This document shows positions 16,462-24,442 of a stretch of 64,000 bases of DNA, piece by piece. Each line of letters begins with the position of its first letter. Within the stretch, counting starts at the first letter, position 1. Location of the stretch: the NCBI RefSeq assembly GCF_900105345.1, contig NZ_FNSN01000003.1, positions 3,100,001 through 3,164,000 on the forward strand. Direction: 5' to 3'. A program made the position numbers and the translations under genes. Below the pieces are notes generated by a model. That model was not told where the DNA came from and did not search any database. It saw only the letters and a program-made list of their open reading frames with translations. The stretch is from Arthrobacter woluwensis. Its GTDB lineage: Bacteria; Actinomycetota; Actinomycetes; Actinomycetales; Micrococcaceae.

Positions 16462-17691
16462 ATGAACGCACTCAAAAAGATCTTCGGCGGCGACACCCGT
16501 CAGTTCGGCATGATCTTCGCCCTCGTCTTCCTGATCGTCTTCTTCCAGATCCTGACCGGCGGCATCACCCTCACGCCCGAGAACGTCATCAACCTGTTCA
16601 ACGGCAACTCCTACATCCTGATCCTCGCGATCGGCATGGTGCTCGTCATCATCGCCGGGCACATCGACCTCTCGGTCGGCTCAGTGGCGGCCTTCGTGGG
16701 CATCAGCGTCGCCCTGATCGTCCGGGACTGGGGCGTGCCCTCCTGGGTGGGCATCCTGATCGGACTGCTGCTGGGCGCGATCGTGGGAGCGTGGCAGGGC
16801 TTCTGGGTGGCCTACGTCGGCATCCCGGCGTTCATCGTCACGCTGGCCGGCATGCTCCTCTTCCGCGGCCTGAACCAGCTGCTCGGCAAGTCCAACACCA
16901 TCCCGGTCCCGGGTGACTTCCAGACCATCGGCGCCGGCTACCTCCCGGAGATCGGGCCGGACACCGGCTACAACAATCTCACCCTGCTGCTGGGCCTCGC
17001 CGCCATCGCCGCCATCATCTGGGGCGAGCTGCGCCGCCGCAAGGCCGCGCAGGCCCTCGGCGCCGACGTCGACGAGATGTGGGTCGTCGTCACCCGCCTG
17101 GTGCTCATCTGCGGCGCCATCGCCTACGCGACGTACCTCTTCGCCACCGGCCGTCCGGGCACCTCCTTCCCGGTCCCGGGCATCATCCTCGCGGTCCTCG
17201 TCCTGGTCTACGGCTTCATCACGTCCCGCACGGTCGTCGGCCGCCACATCTACGCCGTCGGCGGCAACAAGCACGCGGCCGAGCTCTCCGGTGTTCAGGC
17301 GAAGCGCATCGACTTCCTGGTCATGATGAACATGTCGATCCTGGCGGGTCTGGCCGGCATGATCTTCGTCGCCCGTTCCACCGCCTCCGGCCCGTTCGAC
17401 GGTGTCGGCTGGGAGCTCGACGCCATCGCGGCCGTGTTCATCGGTGGCGCAGCGGTCTCCGGCGGTGTGGGCACCGTGGTGGGCTCCATCGTCGGTGGTC
17501 TCGTCATGGCCCTGCTGAACAACGGTCTGCAGCTCATGAGCGTGGGCGCCGACTGGACCCAGATCATCAAGGGTCTGGTGCTCCTGGTCGCCGTCGCGTT
17601 CGATGTCTACAACAAGTCCCAGGGCAAGCGGTCCATCACCGGCCTGCTGCTCAAGAACTTCGGATCCAAAACCGAAACCAAGGCCGCCTGA
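16462..17691 (+). CDS. mmsB: Multiple-monosaccharide ABC transporter, permease
   Basis: A 409-residue membrane protein of the BPD_transp_2 (RbsC/XylH) family with about 10-12 predicted helices. Family landmarks are LVIIAGHIDLSVGSVAAFVG, the motif GIPAFIVTLAGMLLFRGL, and a near-C-terminal AVFIGGAAVSGGVGTVVGS. The length agrees with the long GguB/XylH type rather than the 320-residue RbsC type. AAGGAA precedes the ATG by 7 nt and the gene follows mmsA after 59 bases. Confidence 0.92.
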   Translation: MNALKKIFGGDTRQFGMIFALVFLIVFFQILTGGITLTPENVINLFNGNSYILILAIGMVLVIIAGHIDLSVGSVAAFVGISVALIVRDWGVPSWVGILIGLLLGAIVGAWQGFWVAYVGIPAFIVTLAGMLLFRGLNQLLGKSNTIPVPGDFQTIGAGYLPEIGPDTGYNNLTLLLGLAAIAAIIWGELRRRKAAQALGADVDEMWVVVTRLVLICGAIAYATYLFATGRPGTSFPVPGIILAVLVLVYGFITSRTVVGRHIYAVGGNKHAAELSGVQAKRIDFLVMMNMSILAGLAGMIFVARSTASGPFDGVGWELDAIAAVFIGGAAVSGGVGTVVGSIVGGLVMALLNNGLQLMSVGADWTQIIKGLVLLVAVAFDVYNKSQGKRSITGLLLKNFGSKTETKAA

Positions 17692-17759
17692 GGCCGAACA
17701 CCCCGAACCGCAGCGGCACTTCCGTGCCGCCGGATCACCGATAGAAAGAGAATGCACTC

Positions 17760-18857
17760 ATGCGCATGTTCGGAAAAGCGGGCAAAGTCGCCGCCATCAC
17801 CGCCATCGCCGCGCTGGCTCTCACGGCCTGTGGCCGCAGCGAGTCCGGCTCCAGCGGGAACGCCTCCGGCGCGGCCGGTTTCGCCAAGGACGCCCTGATC
17901 GGCGTCGCTCTTCCGCAGAAGACCAGTGAGAACTGGGTCCTCGCGGAGAAGCTCTTCAACGACGGTCTGACCGGAGCCGGCTTCAAGGCTGACGTCCAGT
18001 TCGCCAACGGTGGCGTCTCGGAGCAGCAGAACCAGATCAGCTCCATGGTCACCAAGGGCGCCAAGGTCATCGTGGTCGGCGCCATCGACGGCTCCCAGCT
18101 CGGCACCCAGCTGAAGCAGGCCCACGACAACGGCGCGATCGTCATCGCCTACGACCGCCTGGTCAAGAACACCGACGCCGTGGACTACTACGTGGCCTAC
18201 GACAACTTCAAGGTCGGCGAGCTGCAGGGCCAGGCCCTGCTCGACGGCATGAAGTCCAAGAAGGCCAGCGGCCCGTACAACGTGGAGCTCTTCGCGGGCT
18301 CCCCGGATGACGCCAACGCGAAGGTCTTCTTCGACGGCGCCATGAGCGTGCTCAAGCCGAAGATCGACGACGGCACCCTCAAGGTCGTCTCCGGTCAGAA
18401 GAGCTTCGAGCAGGCCGTGACCCAGGGCTGGAAGGCTGAGAACGCCCAGAAGCGCATGGACACCATCCTGGCCGGCAGCTACGGCTCCGCAGCACTGGAC
18501 GGCGTGCTCTCCCCGAACGACACCCTGGCCCGCGCCATCCTGACCTCCGTCAAGGCCGCCGGCAAGCCGACCCCCGTGGTCACCGGCCAGGATTCCGAGG
18601 TCGAGTCCGTGAAGTCCATCATGGCGGGTCAGCAGTACTCCACCATCAACAAGGACACCCGCAAGCTCGTGGAGCACGCTCTCGAGATGGTCAAGGGTCT
18701 GCAGGCCGGCAACAAGCCGGAGATCAATGACGACAAGTCCTACAACAACGGCGTGAAGGTCGTCCCGGCCTTCCTGCTCCCCCCGGTCATCGTGACCAAG
18801 GAGAACGTCAAGACCGCTTACGAAGGCGATCCGGTCCTCGGCCCGATCACCAAGTGA
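17760..18857 (+). CDS. chvE: Multiple-monosaccharide ABC transporter, substrate-binding lipoprotein
   Basis: A 365-residue ChvE-type periplasmic-binding-fold protein. Lys-rich N-terminus, hydrophobic core, and lipobox LTACG mark a lipoprotein anchored through the Cys near residue 24. The mature part begins GVALPQKTSENWVLAEKLF and has the two-lobed sugar-binding fold, with IVIAYDRLVKNTD, YVAYDNFKVGE, and VTGQDSEVESVKSI as family patterns. In ChvE these hold aldose-binding residues. The last gene of the operon, it ends before a strong hairpin. Confidence 0.92.
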   Translation: MRMFGKAGKVAAITAIAALALTACGRSESGSSGNASGAAGFAKDALIGVALPQKTSENWVLAEKLFNDGLTGAGFKADVQFANGGVSEQQNQISSMVTKGAKVIVVGAIDGSQLGTQLKQAHDNGAIVIAYDRLVKNTDAVDYYVAYDNFKVGELQGQALLDGMKSKKASGPYNVELFAGSPDDANAKVFFDGAMSVLKPKIDDGTLKVVSGQKSFEQAVTQGWKAENAQKRMDTILAGSYGSAALDGVLSPNDTLARAILTSVKAAGKPTPVVTGQDSEVESVKSIMAGQQYSTINKDTRKLVEHALEMVKGLQAGNKPEINDDKSYNNGVKVVPAFLLPPVIVTKENVKTAYEGDPVLGPITK

Positions 18858-18909
18858 CCCCCGGGGAGTGAATCCCCTCAGGTGAACCGGCCCCGCTGAG
18901 CGGGGCACG

Positions 18910-18959
18910 CGAAACGGCGACGGCCGGTGGAAGAGATTCCACCGGCCGTCGCCGTTTCG
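18910..18959. terminator. Bidirectional 22-bp hairpin terminator
   Basis: Perfect arms 18910-18931 and 18938-18959 with a 6-nt loop lie between the convergent chvE and phosphonatase-like genes. Confidence 0.85.
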
Positions 18960-18977
18960 TGGGTCCTGCGTCGTCTT

Positions 18978-19667
18978 TCAGACGAGCGCCGGGAGGTCCG
19001 CCACGGACTCCAGGATGGCCTCGTGCGGGTGCGCGGCCAGCTCTTCACGGCCGAGCTTGCCGGTCAGGACTCCGATCCCCCGGACGCCCGCGTGCTCGGC
19101 GGCCTGGAGGTCGTTGACGGTGTCCCCCACCGCGACGACGTCCCGCACGTCCAGGACCCCGGTGCGCTCCATGGCCCGGTGGATCATGAACGGCGCGGGC
19201 CGGCCCGCGCTCACTTCATCGCTCGTCACCACCGCGTCGAGCACGAGCGCCGCCTGGCCGGCGTCGGGAGCGTCCGCCGTCGTCCAGTTCAGCGCGTGCA
19301 GCAGCGGATGCGCGACGTCGGCGGAGAAGCCGGTGGTCAGGGCCACCTTCACGCCGCGGGCCCGCAGTCCGCTCAGGGCCTCCTCGACGCCCGGCAGGGC
19401 GGTGGGCGGGTTCTCGGCGTACAGGGCGGCGAGGATCTCGCGGAAACGGGAGAAGGCGTGCGCCACGGTGGCCGGGTCGGCGTCGTGGCCCCCGAGTTTC
19501 AGCAGCGCCGTGATGGCCTCCACCTTGTCCGCGCCCATCCAGGCCTGGACGTCCTCCTCGGTGGTGCTCACCCCCGCCTCCTCCACGCTCTGAGCCAGGG
19601 CGCGGTACACGTCGCCGTGCTCGTCGATGGTGGTGCCGGCCATGTCACAGGCGACCAGATGCGTCAT
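18978..19667 (-). CDS. Phosphonatase-like HAD hydrolase (PhnX-like)
   Basis: A 229-residue HAD-superfamily enzyme. Motif 1 is CDMAGTTID with nucleophile Asp8, motif 2 is LTTGF, and motif 4 is VGDTVND. The cap carries WMGADKVEAI. Its Met44 and Lys48 align with the Met and Schiff-base Lys of phosphonoacetaldehyde hydrolase (MGLLK in the Bacillus enzyme as I remember it), although a cap His of that enzyme is Ala here. SAGRPAPFM also agrees with PhnX. A C-P bond cleaving role on phosphonoacetaldehyde is therefore plausible. It follows the GntR gene with one base between, and lies opposite an FAD oxidase and phosphonate importer. Confidence 0.82.
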   Translation of the reverse strand: MTHLVACDMAGTTIDEHGDVYRALAQSVEEAGVSTTEEDVQAWMGADKVEAITALLKLGGHDADPATVAHAFSRFREILAALYAENPPTALPGVEEALSGLRARGVKVALTTGFSADVAHPLLHALNWTTADAPDAGQAALVLDAVVTSDEVSAGRPAPFMIHRAMERTGVLDVRDVVAVGDTVNDLQAAEHAGVRGIGVLTGKLGREELAAHPHEAILESVADLPALV

Positions 19668-19668
19668 G

Positions 19669-20430
19669 TCAGTGTCCTTCGGTGTGGATGCGGATCAGCG
19701 CTGCCCGCTGTTCCACGGTGTTGTCGATGCTGAAGTTGGTGATGCCCGGCAGGTAGCAGTCCTCGGCGAACTCCACGTGCGTCCCGTCCTCCGTGGCGGT
19801 CAGTCGCCGCTCGCGGAGCAGGGGCGAACCCGGCTGGGTCCCGAGGGCCTCCGCCTGAGCCGGGGAGGCCGCGACCGCGTCGATCGTGTGGCGGGCGCTG
19901 TGGATTCTGATGCCCTGCTGCCGGAGGAATTCGAAGATCGAACCGCCGTCGGTGTCGAAGTCGAGCAGCAGACGGCCCACCTCGTGGATGAACGTGCTGG
20001 TCTCCAGCATCGCCACCTCGCCGTCGAGGTACCGGACGCGCACGACGTCCACCACTTTGTCCCCCACCGCGATGTCCAGGGCCGCCGCGGCCTCGGGGCC
20101 GGCCTGCCGGATGGCGACTTCGACCGTGCGCTGCCCGGGTTCCTTGCCCATCTTCCGGGCCCACTCGGTGAACGAGTTGAACGTGGAGAAGGACTGGGAC
20201 GGCACGCCGCCCCGCACCACCGGAGAGCGCCCGCGCCCGCCACTGATGGCGCCTTCGCTCCGGAGGAAGGCGAGCGCTTGACGGATGGGGCCCCGGCTCG
20301 TGCCGAACTCACGGCACAGTTCGGCTTCGCTCGGGAGACGGCTCCCGGCCGGCCAGGTGCCGTTGTTGATGCGGGCCATGAACTCTTCGCTCAGGCGGCG
20401 GTGCAGCGGTGATGTCGGCTGAATGCTCAC
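19669..20430 (-). CDS. GntR-family (HutC/PhnF-type) transcriptional regulator
   Basis: A 253-residue regulator. The N-terminal GntR winged helix is visible as PLHRRLSEEFMARI, SEAELCREFGTSRGPIRQAL. The C-terminal UTRA domain follows, with VEVAIRQAGPEAAAALDI and PLLRERRLTATEDG. The GTG at 20430 is preferred because a TATGAT -10 box ends 6 nt before it; the ATG five codons upstream lies inside that box. It is co-transcribed with the phosphonatase-like gene and divergent from the phosphonate uptake genes, so it most likely represses both in the absence of the phosphonate. Confidence 0.85.
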   Translation of the reverse strand: MSIQPTSPLHRRLSEEFMARINNGTWPAGSRLPSEAELCREFGTSRGPIRQALAFLRSEGAISGGRGRSPVVRGGVPSQSFSTFNSFTEWARKMGKEPGQRTVEVAIRQAGPEAAAALDIAVGDKVVDVVRVRYLDGEVAMLETSTFIHEVGRLLLDFDTDGGSIFEFLRQQGIRIHSARHTIDAVAASPAQAEALGTQPGSPLLRERRLTATEDGTHVEFAEDCYLPGITNFSIDNTVEQRAALIRIHTEGH

Positions 20431-20431
20431 G

Positions 20432-20447
20432 ACTTGATCATACAAGT
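20432..20447. promoter_or_regulatory. GntR operator around its own -10 box
   Basis: ACTTG-ATCATA-CAAGT is a perfect 5-bp inverted repeat whose spacer is the minus-strand -10 box TATGAT. Its TGnnnATACAA core recurs at 20536-20546 in front of the FAD oxidase gene. Confidence 0.6.
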
Positions 20448-20486
20448 GGCCCTCCTCGCGAATCCTTGAAAGGGGTGTTGATCAGG

Positions 20487-20539
20487 GTGAATAGTGCGTG
20501 AACGGAACCGGCCCTGGGTGAACACTGCGTGAAGCTGTC
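20487..20539. promoter_or_regulatory. PHO-box-like direct repeats (putative PhoP sites)
   Basis: GTGAA occurs at 20487, 20498, 20518 and 20529, two pairs each with exact 11-bp spacing. On the minus strand each unit reads TTCAC and one is GTTCACC. Tandem 11-bp GTTCACC-like units are the known PhoP (PHO box) pattern of actinobacteria. The site lies in the divergent promoter of the phosphonate genes. Confidence 0.65.
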
Positions 20540-20545
20540 TATACA
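20536..20545 (+). promoter_or_regulatory. -10 / operator candidate of the phosphonate uptake operon
   Basis: TGTCTATACA is a near-palindrome of the kind bound by HutC-type GntR proteins, and it contains TATACA, a possible -10 box. Confidence 0.4.
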
Positions 20546-20595
20546 ACCGCCGTTTGGGCTTGAACCCCCCGCTCCGGGTCCGGCACGCTGGATCC

Positions 20596-21747
20596 GTGAA
20601 CAAGGAAACCTCAACCGACCTCCTGGTGGTCGGCGCCGGCATCGTGGGTCTGGCCCATGCCGCCGTGGCCGCCGATCGCGGACTGACCGTCCGCGTGATC
20701 GACCGGGATCACCAGGCCGTGGGCGCCTCCATCCGGAACTTCGGCCACTGCTGCATCACGGCCCAGAGCGGGGAGCTCTACGAGCTGGCGCAGGCGTCAC
20801 GCCGCCAGTGGCTCAGGTTCTCGGAACTCGCCGGGTTCTGGGCCGCCACCTCGGGCGCCGTCGTCGTCGCCCGCACGGACGCCGAACTCGCCGTCCTGCG
20901 TGAGCTCTCCGCGTCCCGCGAACCGGGCCAGGTCACCGTCCTCGACGCGGCCGCCACCCGCGCCAAGCTCGGACCCGCGGGCACCCAGGCCGGCTGGCCT
21001 GAGCTGATCGGCGGGGCCTTCCTCCGCGACGATCTACGCGTCGACCCCCGCACGACGGTGGGCCGGATCGCCTCCTGGCTGGATTCCCTCCCGAACGCCG
21101 AGGTCTCCTGGAACACGACGGCCGCCGGCTTCACCCCGCTGCCCGACGGCGGCGTCCGGGTGAGCACGTCCCGCGGCGACATCACCGCCTCCCGGGTCGT
21201 GGTGTGCGTCGGGCACGATCTGGACCACCTCTTCCCAGAGGAGGCAGCGGCCCACCGGATCCAGCGCTGTTCCCTCAACATGGCCCTGGGCCGGATGCCG
21301 GACGGCTTCCACCTGGGCCCCGCGGTCCTCACCGCCACCTCCATGCTCCGCTACCCCGCCTTCGTCGAGACCGCCGCGGCGGGAGCCCTGCGCGACGAGG
21401 TCTCGACCACCGCGCCGGAACTGCTGGAGATCGGCGCGAACGTCATGTTCACCCAGCGGCCGGACGGTTCCCTCCTGCTGGGCGACTCCCACCACTACCA
21501 CCAGAGCGCCCCGCCCTTCCTGGACGAGTCCGTCACCGAAACCCTCCTGGAGCACCTCGAGGCGACCCTGGGCTCACGGCCCCGGGTCATCGAGCGGTGG
21601 CAGGGCGTGTACGCCTCCTCGGAGGTCGGGCCGCTCTTCCAGCAGGAGGTCCTCCCGCAGGTCACCGCCGTGTCCGTCACCTCGGGTGTCGGCATGACCC
21701 TCTCGTTCGGCCTGGCCGAGCGCACCATCGACTCCCTCTTCGCCTGA
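20596..21747 (+). CDS. TIGR03364/HpnW-type FAD-dependent amine oxidase (phosphonate-associated)
   Basis: A 383-residue DAO-fold flavoprotein. It opens with TDLLVVGAGIVGLAHAAVAADRGLTVRVIDRD (FAD loop, given here as joined pieces), followed by ASIRNFGHCCI and, near the end, SGVGMTLSFGLAE. The pattern matches the TIGR03364 type of oxidoreductase that co-occurs with phosphonate genes. Related enzymes oxidise aminophosphonates such as N-alkyl 2-aminoethylphosphonate to phosphonoacetaldehyde, which is the substrate class of the HAD enzyme encoded opposite. The GTG at 20596 gives a start immediately before the FAD domain; a TTG at 20554 is possible. First gene of the uptake operon. Confidence 0.78.
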   Translation: MNKETSTDLLVVGAGIVGLAHAAVAADRGLTVRVIDRDHQAVGASIRNFGHCCITAQSGELYELAQASRRQWLRFSELAGFWAATSGAVVVARTDAELAVLRELSASREPGQVTVLDAAATRAKLGPAGTQAGWPELIGGAFLRDDLRVDPRTTVGRIASWLDSLPNAEVSWNTTAAGFTPLPDGGVRVSTSRGDITASRVVVCVGHDLDHLFPEEAAAHRIQRCSLNMALGRMPDGFHLGPAVLTATSMLRYPAFVETAAAGALRDEVSTTAPELLEIGANVMFTQRPDGSLLLGDSHHYHQSAPPFLDESVTETLLEHLEATLGSRPRVIERWQGVYASSEVGPLFQQEVLPQVTAVSVTSGVGMTLSFGLAERTIDSLFA

Positions 21748-21797
21748 CCACTCCCTTCCCCGCCCGCCTCTCCGGCACCTCTTCTCAAAGGAACATC

Positions 21798-22739
21798 ATG
21801 AAGCAGCTTTCGCGCGCCCGGATCACCGCCACGGCCGCCCTCTCGCTCACCGCGGCACTCGCCCTCAGCGCCTGCGGAGGCGCATCTCAGGCCGGCACCG
21901 GCACCGCCTCCGCGGGCGGCGCCTCCGCCACGTGCCCCAACGGTGAGATCAAGTTCGGCATCGAACCCTACGAGGCCCCGGACAAGCTGATCCCGGCCTA
22001 CAACGTCCTGGCGGACGCCCTCTCCAAGAAGCTCAACTGCCCCGTCAAGGTCCAGGTGGTCGACGACTACGCCGCCGAAGTCCTCGCCATGCGCAACGGC
22101 AAGCTCGACCTGGGCGAGTTCGGCCCGCTGGGCTTCGTCTTCGCCAGCCAGCAGGCCGGCGCCGAGCCCCTGGCCTCCTTCGCGACGGCGGACAAGAAGC
22201 TCTCGAGCTACAAGGCCGGCATCTGGGTGCCCAAGGACAGCCCGCTGAAGTCCATCGGCGACCTCAAGGGCAAGACGCTTGCCCTCGGCTCCAACGGTTC
22301 CACCTCCGGCGACGCCCTCCCCCGCTACGCCCTGCAGAAGGCCGGAATCGCGGAGAAGGACGTCAAGCTGGACTACGCCGGCGGCCACCCGGAAGCGCTG
22401 CTCGCGCTGAAGAACGGCAAGGTCGACGCGGCCGAGATCAACACGCAGACCCTGGCCACAGCCACCAAGGAAGGCACCTTCAAGGCCGCCGATTTCCGTC
22501 AGATCTGGGCCTCCGACCCGATCCCGAACGACCCGATCACGGTCCGCAAGGACGCCGACCCGGCGTTCAAGAAGGCCGTCGCGGAGGCACTGCTGCAGCT
22601 CGACACGAAGGACGTCGCCAAGGTCGGCGCCTTCCTCGACGTGACCCCTCCCGGCCCCATGGTGGCCGTCACCAAGGACGACTACCAGCCCCTCTTCGAC
22701 CTCGCCACCGCCCTCAACCTCACCGAGAAGAACCTCTGA
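21798..22739 (+). CDS. phnD: Phosphonate-type ABC transporter, substrate-binding lipoprotein
   Basis: A 313-residue lipoprotein with signal peptide and lipobox LSACG (Cys near residue 27). The mature protein has the PhnD/type 2 binding fold: IKFGIEPYEAPDKLIPAY, VQVVDDYAAEVLAMRNGKLD, GEFGPLGFVFA, and LALGSNGSTSGDALPRY, the serine-rich loop that binds a phosphonate group. AAAGGA lies 6 nt before the ATG. The frame is open far upstream but only as antisense of the oxidase gene. Its stop overlaps the start of phnC. Confidence 0.9.
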   Translation: MKQLSRARITATAALSLTAALALSACGGASQAGTGTASAGGASATCPNGEIKFGIEPYEAPDKLIPAYNVLADALSKKLNCPVKVQVVDDYAAEVLAMRNGKLDLGEFGPLGFVFASQQAGAEPLASFATADKKLSSYKAGIWVPKDSPLKSIGDLKGKTLALGSNGSTSGDALPRYALQKAGIAEKDVKLDYAGGHPEALLALKNGKVDAAEINTQTLATATKEGTFKAADFRQIWASDPIPNDPITVRKDADPAFKKAVAEALLQLDTKDVAKVGAFLDVTPPGPMVAVTKDDYQPLFDLATALNLTEKNL

Positions 22740-23503
22740 TGACCGGCCCGCTGCTTGAGGTGACCTCCCTCGCCAAATCGTTCGGCGGCCGGAAGGTCCT
22801 GGACGGCGTCGACTTCACGGTCGCCGCCGGGGAGCTCGTCGCCTTCCTCGGGGCCAACGGCTCAGGCAAGTCCACGACGCTGCGCTGCGTCATGGGCATC
22901 ACCGAGCCGGACGCCGGGACCATCAAGCTGGGCGGGCAGGACCTCGGCCTGCTGCAGGGCCGTGCCCTGCAGCAGGCGCGCGGCAAGGCGGCCATGATCT
23001 TCCAGAAGATCCACCTGGTCCCCCGCCGCACCGCGCTGGAGAACGTCTGCACCGGCGCCCTCGCCCGGATGAGCACCGGCCGCAGTCTCAGCCCGCTCTT
23101 CTTCCCGGACGCCGTTCTGGAGGAGGCCATGGAATGCCTCGATCGCGTGGGCCTCGCGGACCGCGCCCACGACCGCGTGAGCCGCCTGTCCGGCGGGCAG
23201 CAGCAGCGCGTGGCCGTCGCCCGTGCCCTGTGCCAGCGGGCCGACGTGGTGCTGGCCGACGAACCGGTCTCCGCCCTCGACCCCCACGCTGCCGAGCAGG
23301 TCATGCAGCTGCTCGCGGGCCTGGCTCATGAGCACGGCCTCGCCGTGGCGGCCGTCCTCCACCAGCCGGACCTCGCGCTGCGCCATGCGGACCGCGCCAT
23401 CGGCCTGATGAACGGCCGCATGGTGTTCGACTCCCCCGTGTCCGGGCTGGGCCCCGCTCAGCTGGACCACCTCTACGCACCGGACAGGAAGGTGGCGGCA
23501 TGA
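22739..23503 (+). CDS. phnC: Phosphonate-type ABC transporter, ATP-binding protein
   Basis: A 254-residue ABC ATPase. Walker A is GANGSGKST near residue 40, the Q-loop follows in MIFQKIHLVPRRTALENV, the signature is LSGGQQQRV, and Walker B is VVLADEPVSALDP. The MIFQ..HLV..RTALENV block is characteristic of PhnC. Start and stop overlap neighbouring genes by a few bases (ATGA-type overlaps), so phnD, phnC and phnE are translated as a unit. Confidence 0.92.
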   Translation: MTGPLLEVTSLAKSFGGRKVLDGVDFTVAAGELVAFLGANGSGKSTTLRCVMGITEPDAGTIKLGGQDLGLLQGRALQQARGKAAMIFQKIHLVPRRTALENVCTGALARMSTGRSLSPLFFPDAVLEEAMECLDRVGLADRAHDRVSRLSGGQQQRVAVARALCQRADVVLADEPVSALDPHAAEQVMQLLAGLAHEHGLAVAAVLHQPDLALRHADRAIGLMNGRMVFDSPVSGLGPAQLDHLYAPDRKVAA

Positions 23504-24339
23504 GCGCGCCGACCCTGAAGCCCGTGGCCACGCGGCCCGGAAAGTCTCCGCGGCCTGCCCTGCGCGGGCGGAAGCACTGGCTTCGCTGGACGGTGGTGGC
23601 CGCCGTCGTCGTGTTCCTCCATGTCCTGGCCATCCAGGGCACCGACTTCCAGCCGCAGCTGCTGGTGGACGGCTGGAAGGGCATGGCCCAGTTCCTCGCG
23701 GACGCGTTCCCCCCGGACCTGAACTGGGAGAAGACCATCAAGCCCGGCCTGGACGCCACGCTCGTGACGCTCTGGATCGGCCTGCTGGGGACGACCTTCT
23801 CCATTCCGACGGCCCTCCTGCTCGCCGTGCTCGGCGCCCGCACCACCAGCCCCGCGGGCTGGGTCTACCAAGTGGCCCGCGCCATCCTGTCCTTCTTCCG
23901 CGCGGTTCCGGACATCGTGTTCGCGCTGATCTTCGTGACGGCGGTCGGCCTGGGCCCGTTCCCCGGCGTGCTGGCGCTGATCTGCCACAACACCGGCGTC
24001 ATGGGCAAGCTGTGGGCGGAGGCGATGGAGGAGATCGACGCCGGCCCGCAGGAGGCCCTGCGCGCGGCCGGCGCCAACCGGATCCAGCAGGTGGCCAATG
24101 CGACGCTGCCGATGGTGGTGCCCCAGTTCGTCGGTCTGCTGCTCTACCGCTTCGACGTCAACGTCCGCTCCTCGCTCGTGCTCGGTCTCGTGGGCGCGGG
24201 TGGCATCGGGCTGCTCATCAACCAGTCCATCAAGACGTTCCGCTTCGACGCCATGCTGACGCACATCATCATCGTGCTCGTCCTGATCGTGGTGGTGGAT
24301 CAGCTCTCCGCCTTCGTCCGCAAGCGCCTGGCGGCCTGA
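23500..24339 (+). CDS. phnE: Phosphonate-type ABC transporter, permease
   Basis: A 279-residue membrane protein with about six predicted helices and a basic N-terminus. The coupling helix motif EAMEEIDAGPQEALRAAGANRIQQ is present (quoted in pieces: EEIDAGPQEALRAAGA). RFDVNVRSSLVLGLVGAGGIG is also diagnostic of PhnE. The last gene of the uptake operon. Confidence 0.92.
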   Translation: MSAPTLKPVATRPGKSPRPALRGRKHWLRWTVVAAVVVFLHVLAIQGTDFQPQLLVDGWKGMAQFLADAFPPDLNWEKTIKPGLDATLVTLWIGLLGTTFSIPTALLLAVLGARTTSPAGWVYQVARAILSFFRAVPDIVFALIFVTAVGLGPFPGVLALICHNTGVMGKLWAEAMEEIDAGPQEALRAAGANRIQQVANATLPMVVPQFVGLLLYRFDVNVRSSLVLGLVGAGGIGLLINQSIKTFRFDAMLTHIIIVLVLIVVVDQLSAFVRKRLAA

Positions 24340-24442
24340 GCGGAAGCGCGCCCACCCGCGCTGTCCACCGCTGCGCTGTTCACCTGCGTGCCGAAGCCAT
24401 GGACCCGTTCCCCACCGGAGACCCCGGTGCGATGATGGGTCC

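Noticed and set aside
20487-20539. CRISPR-like direct repeats
   Set aside because: Units are 11 bp with conserved 5-base core and sit in a promoter; no spacers or cas genes.
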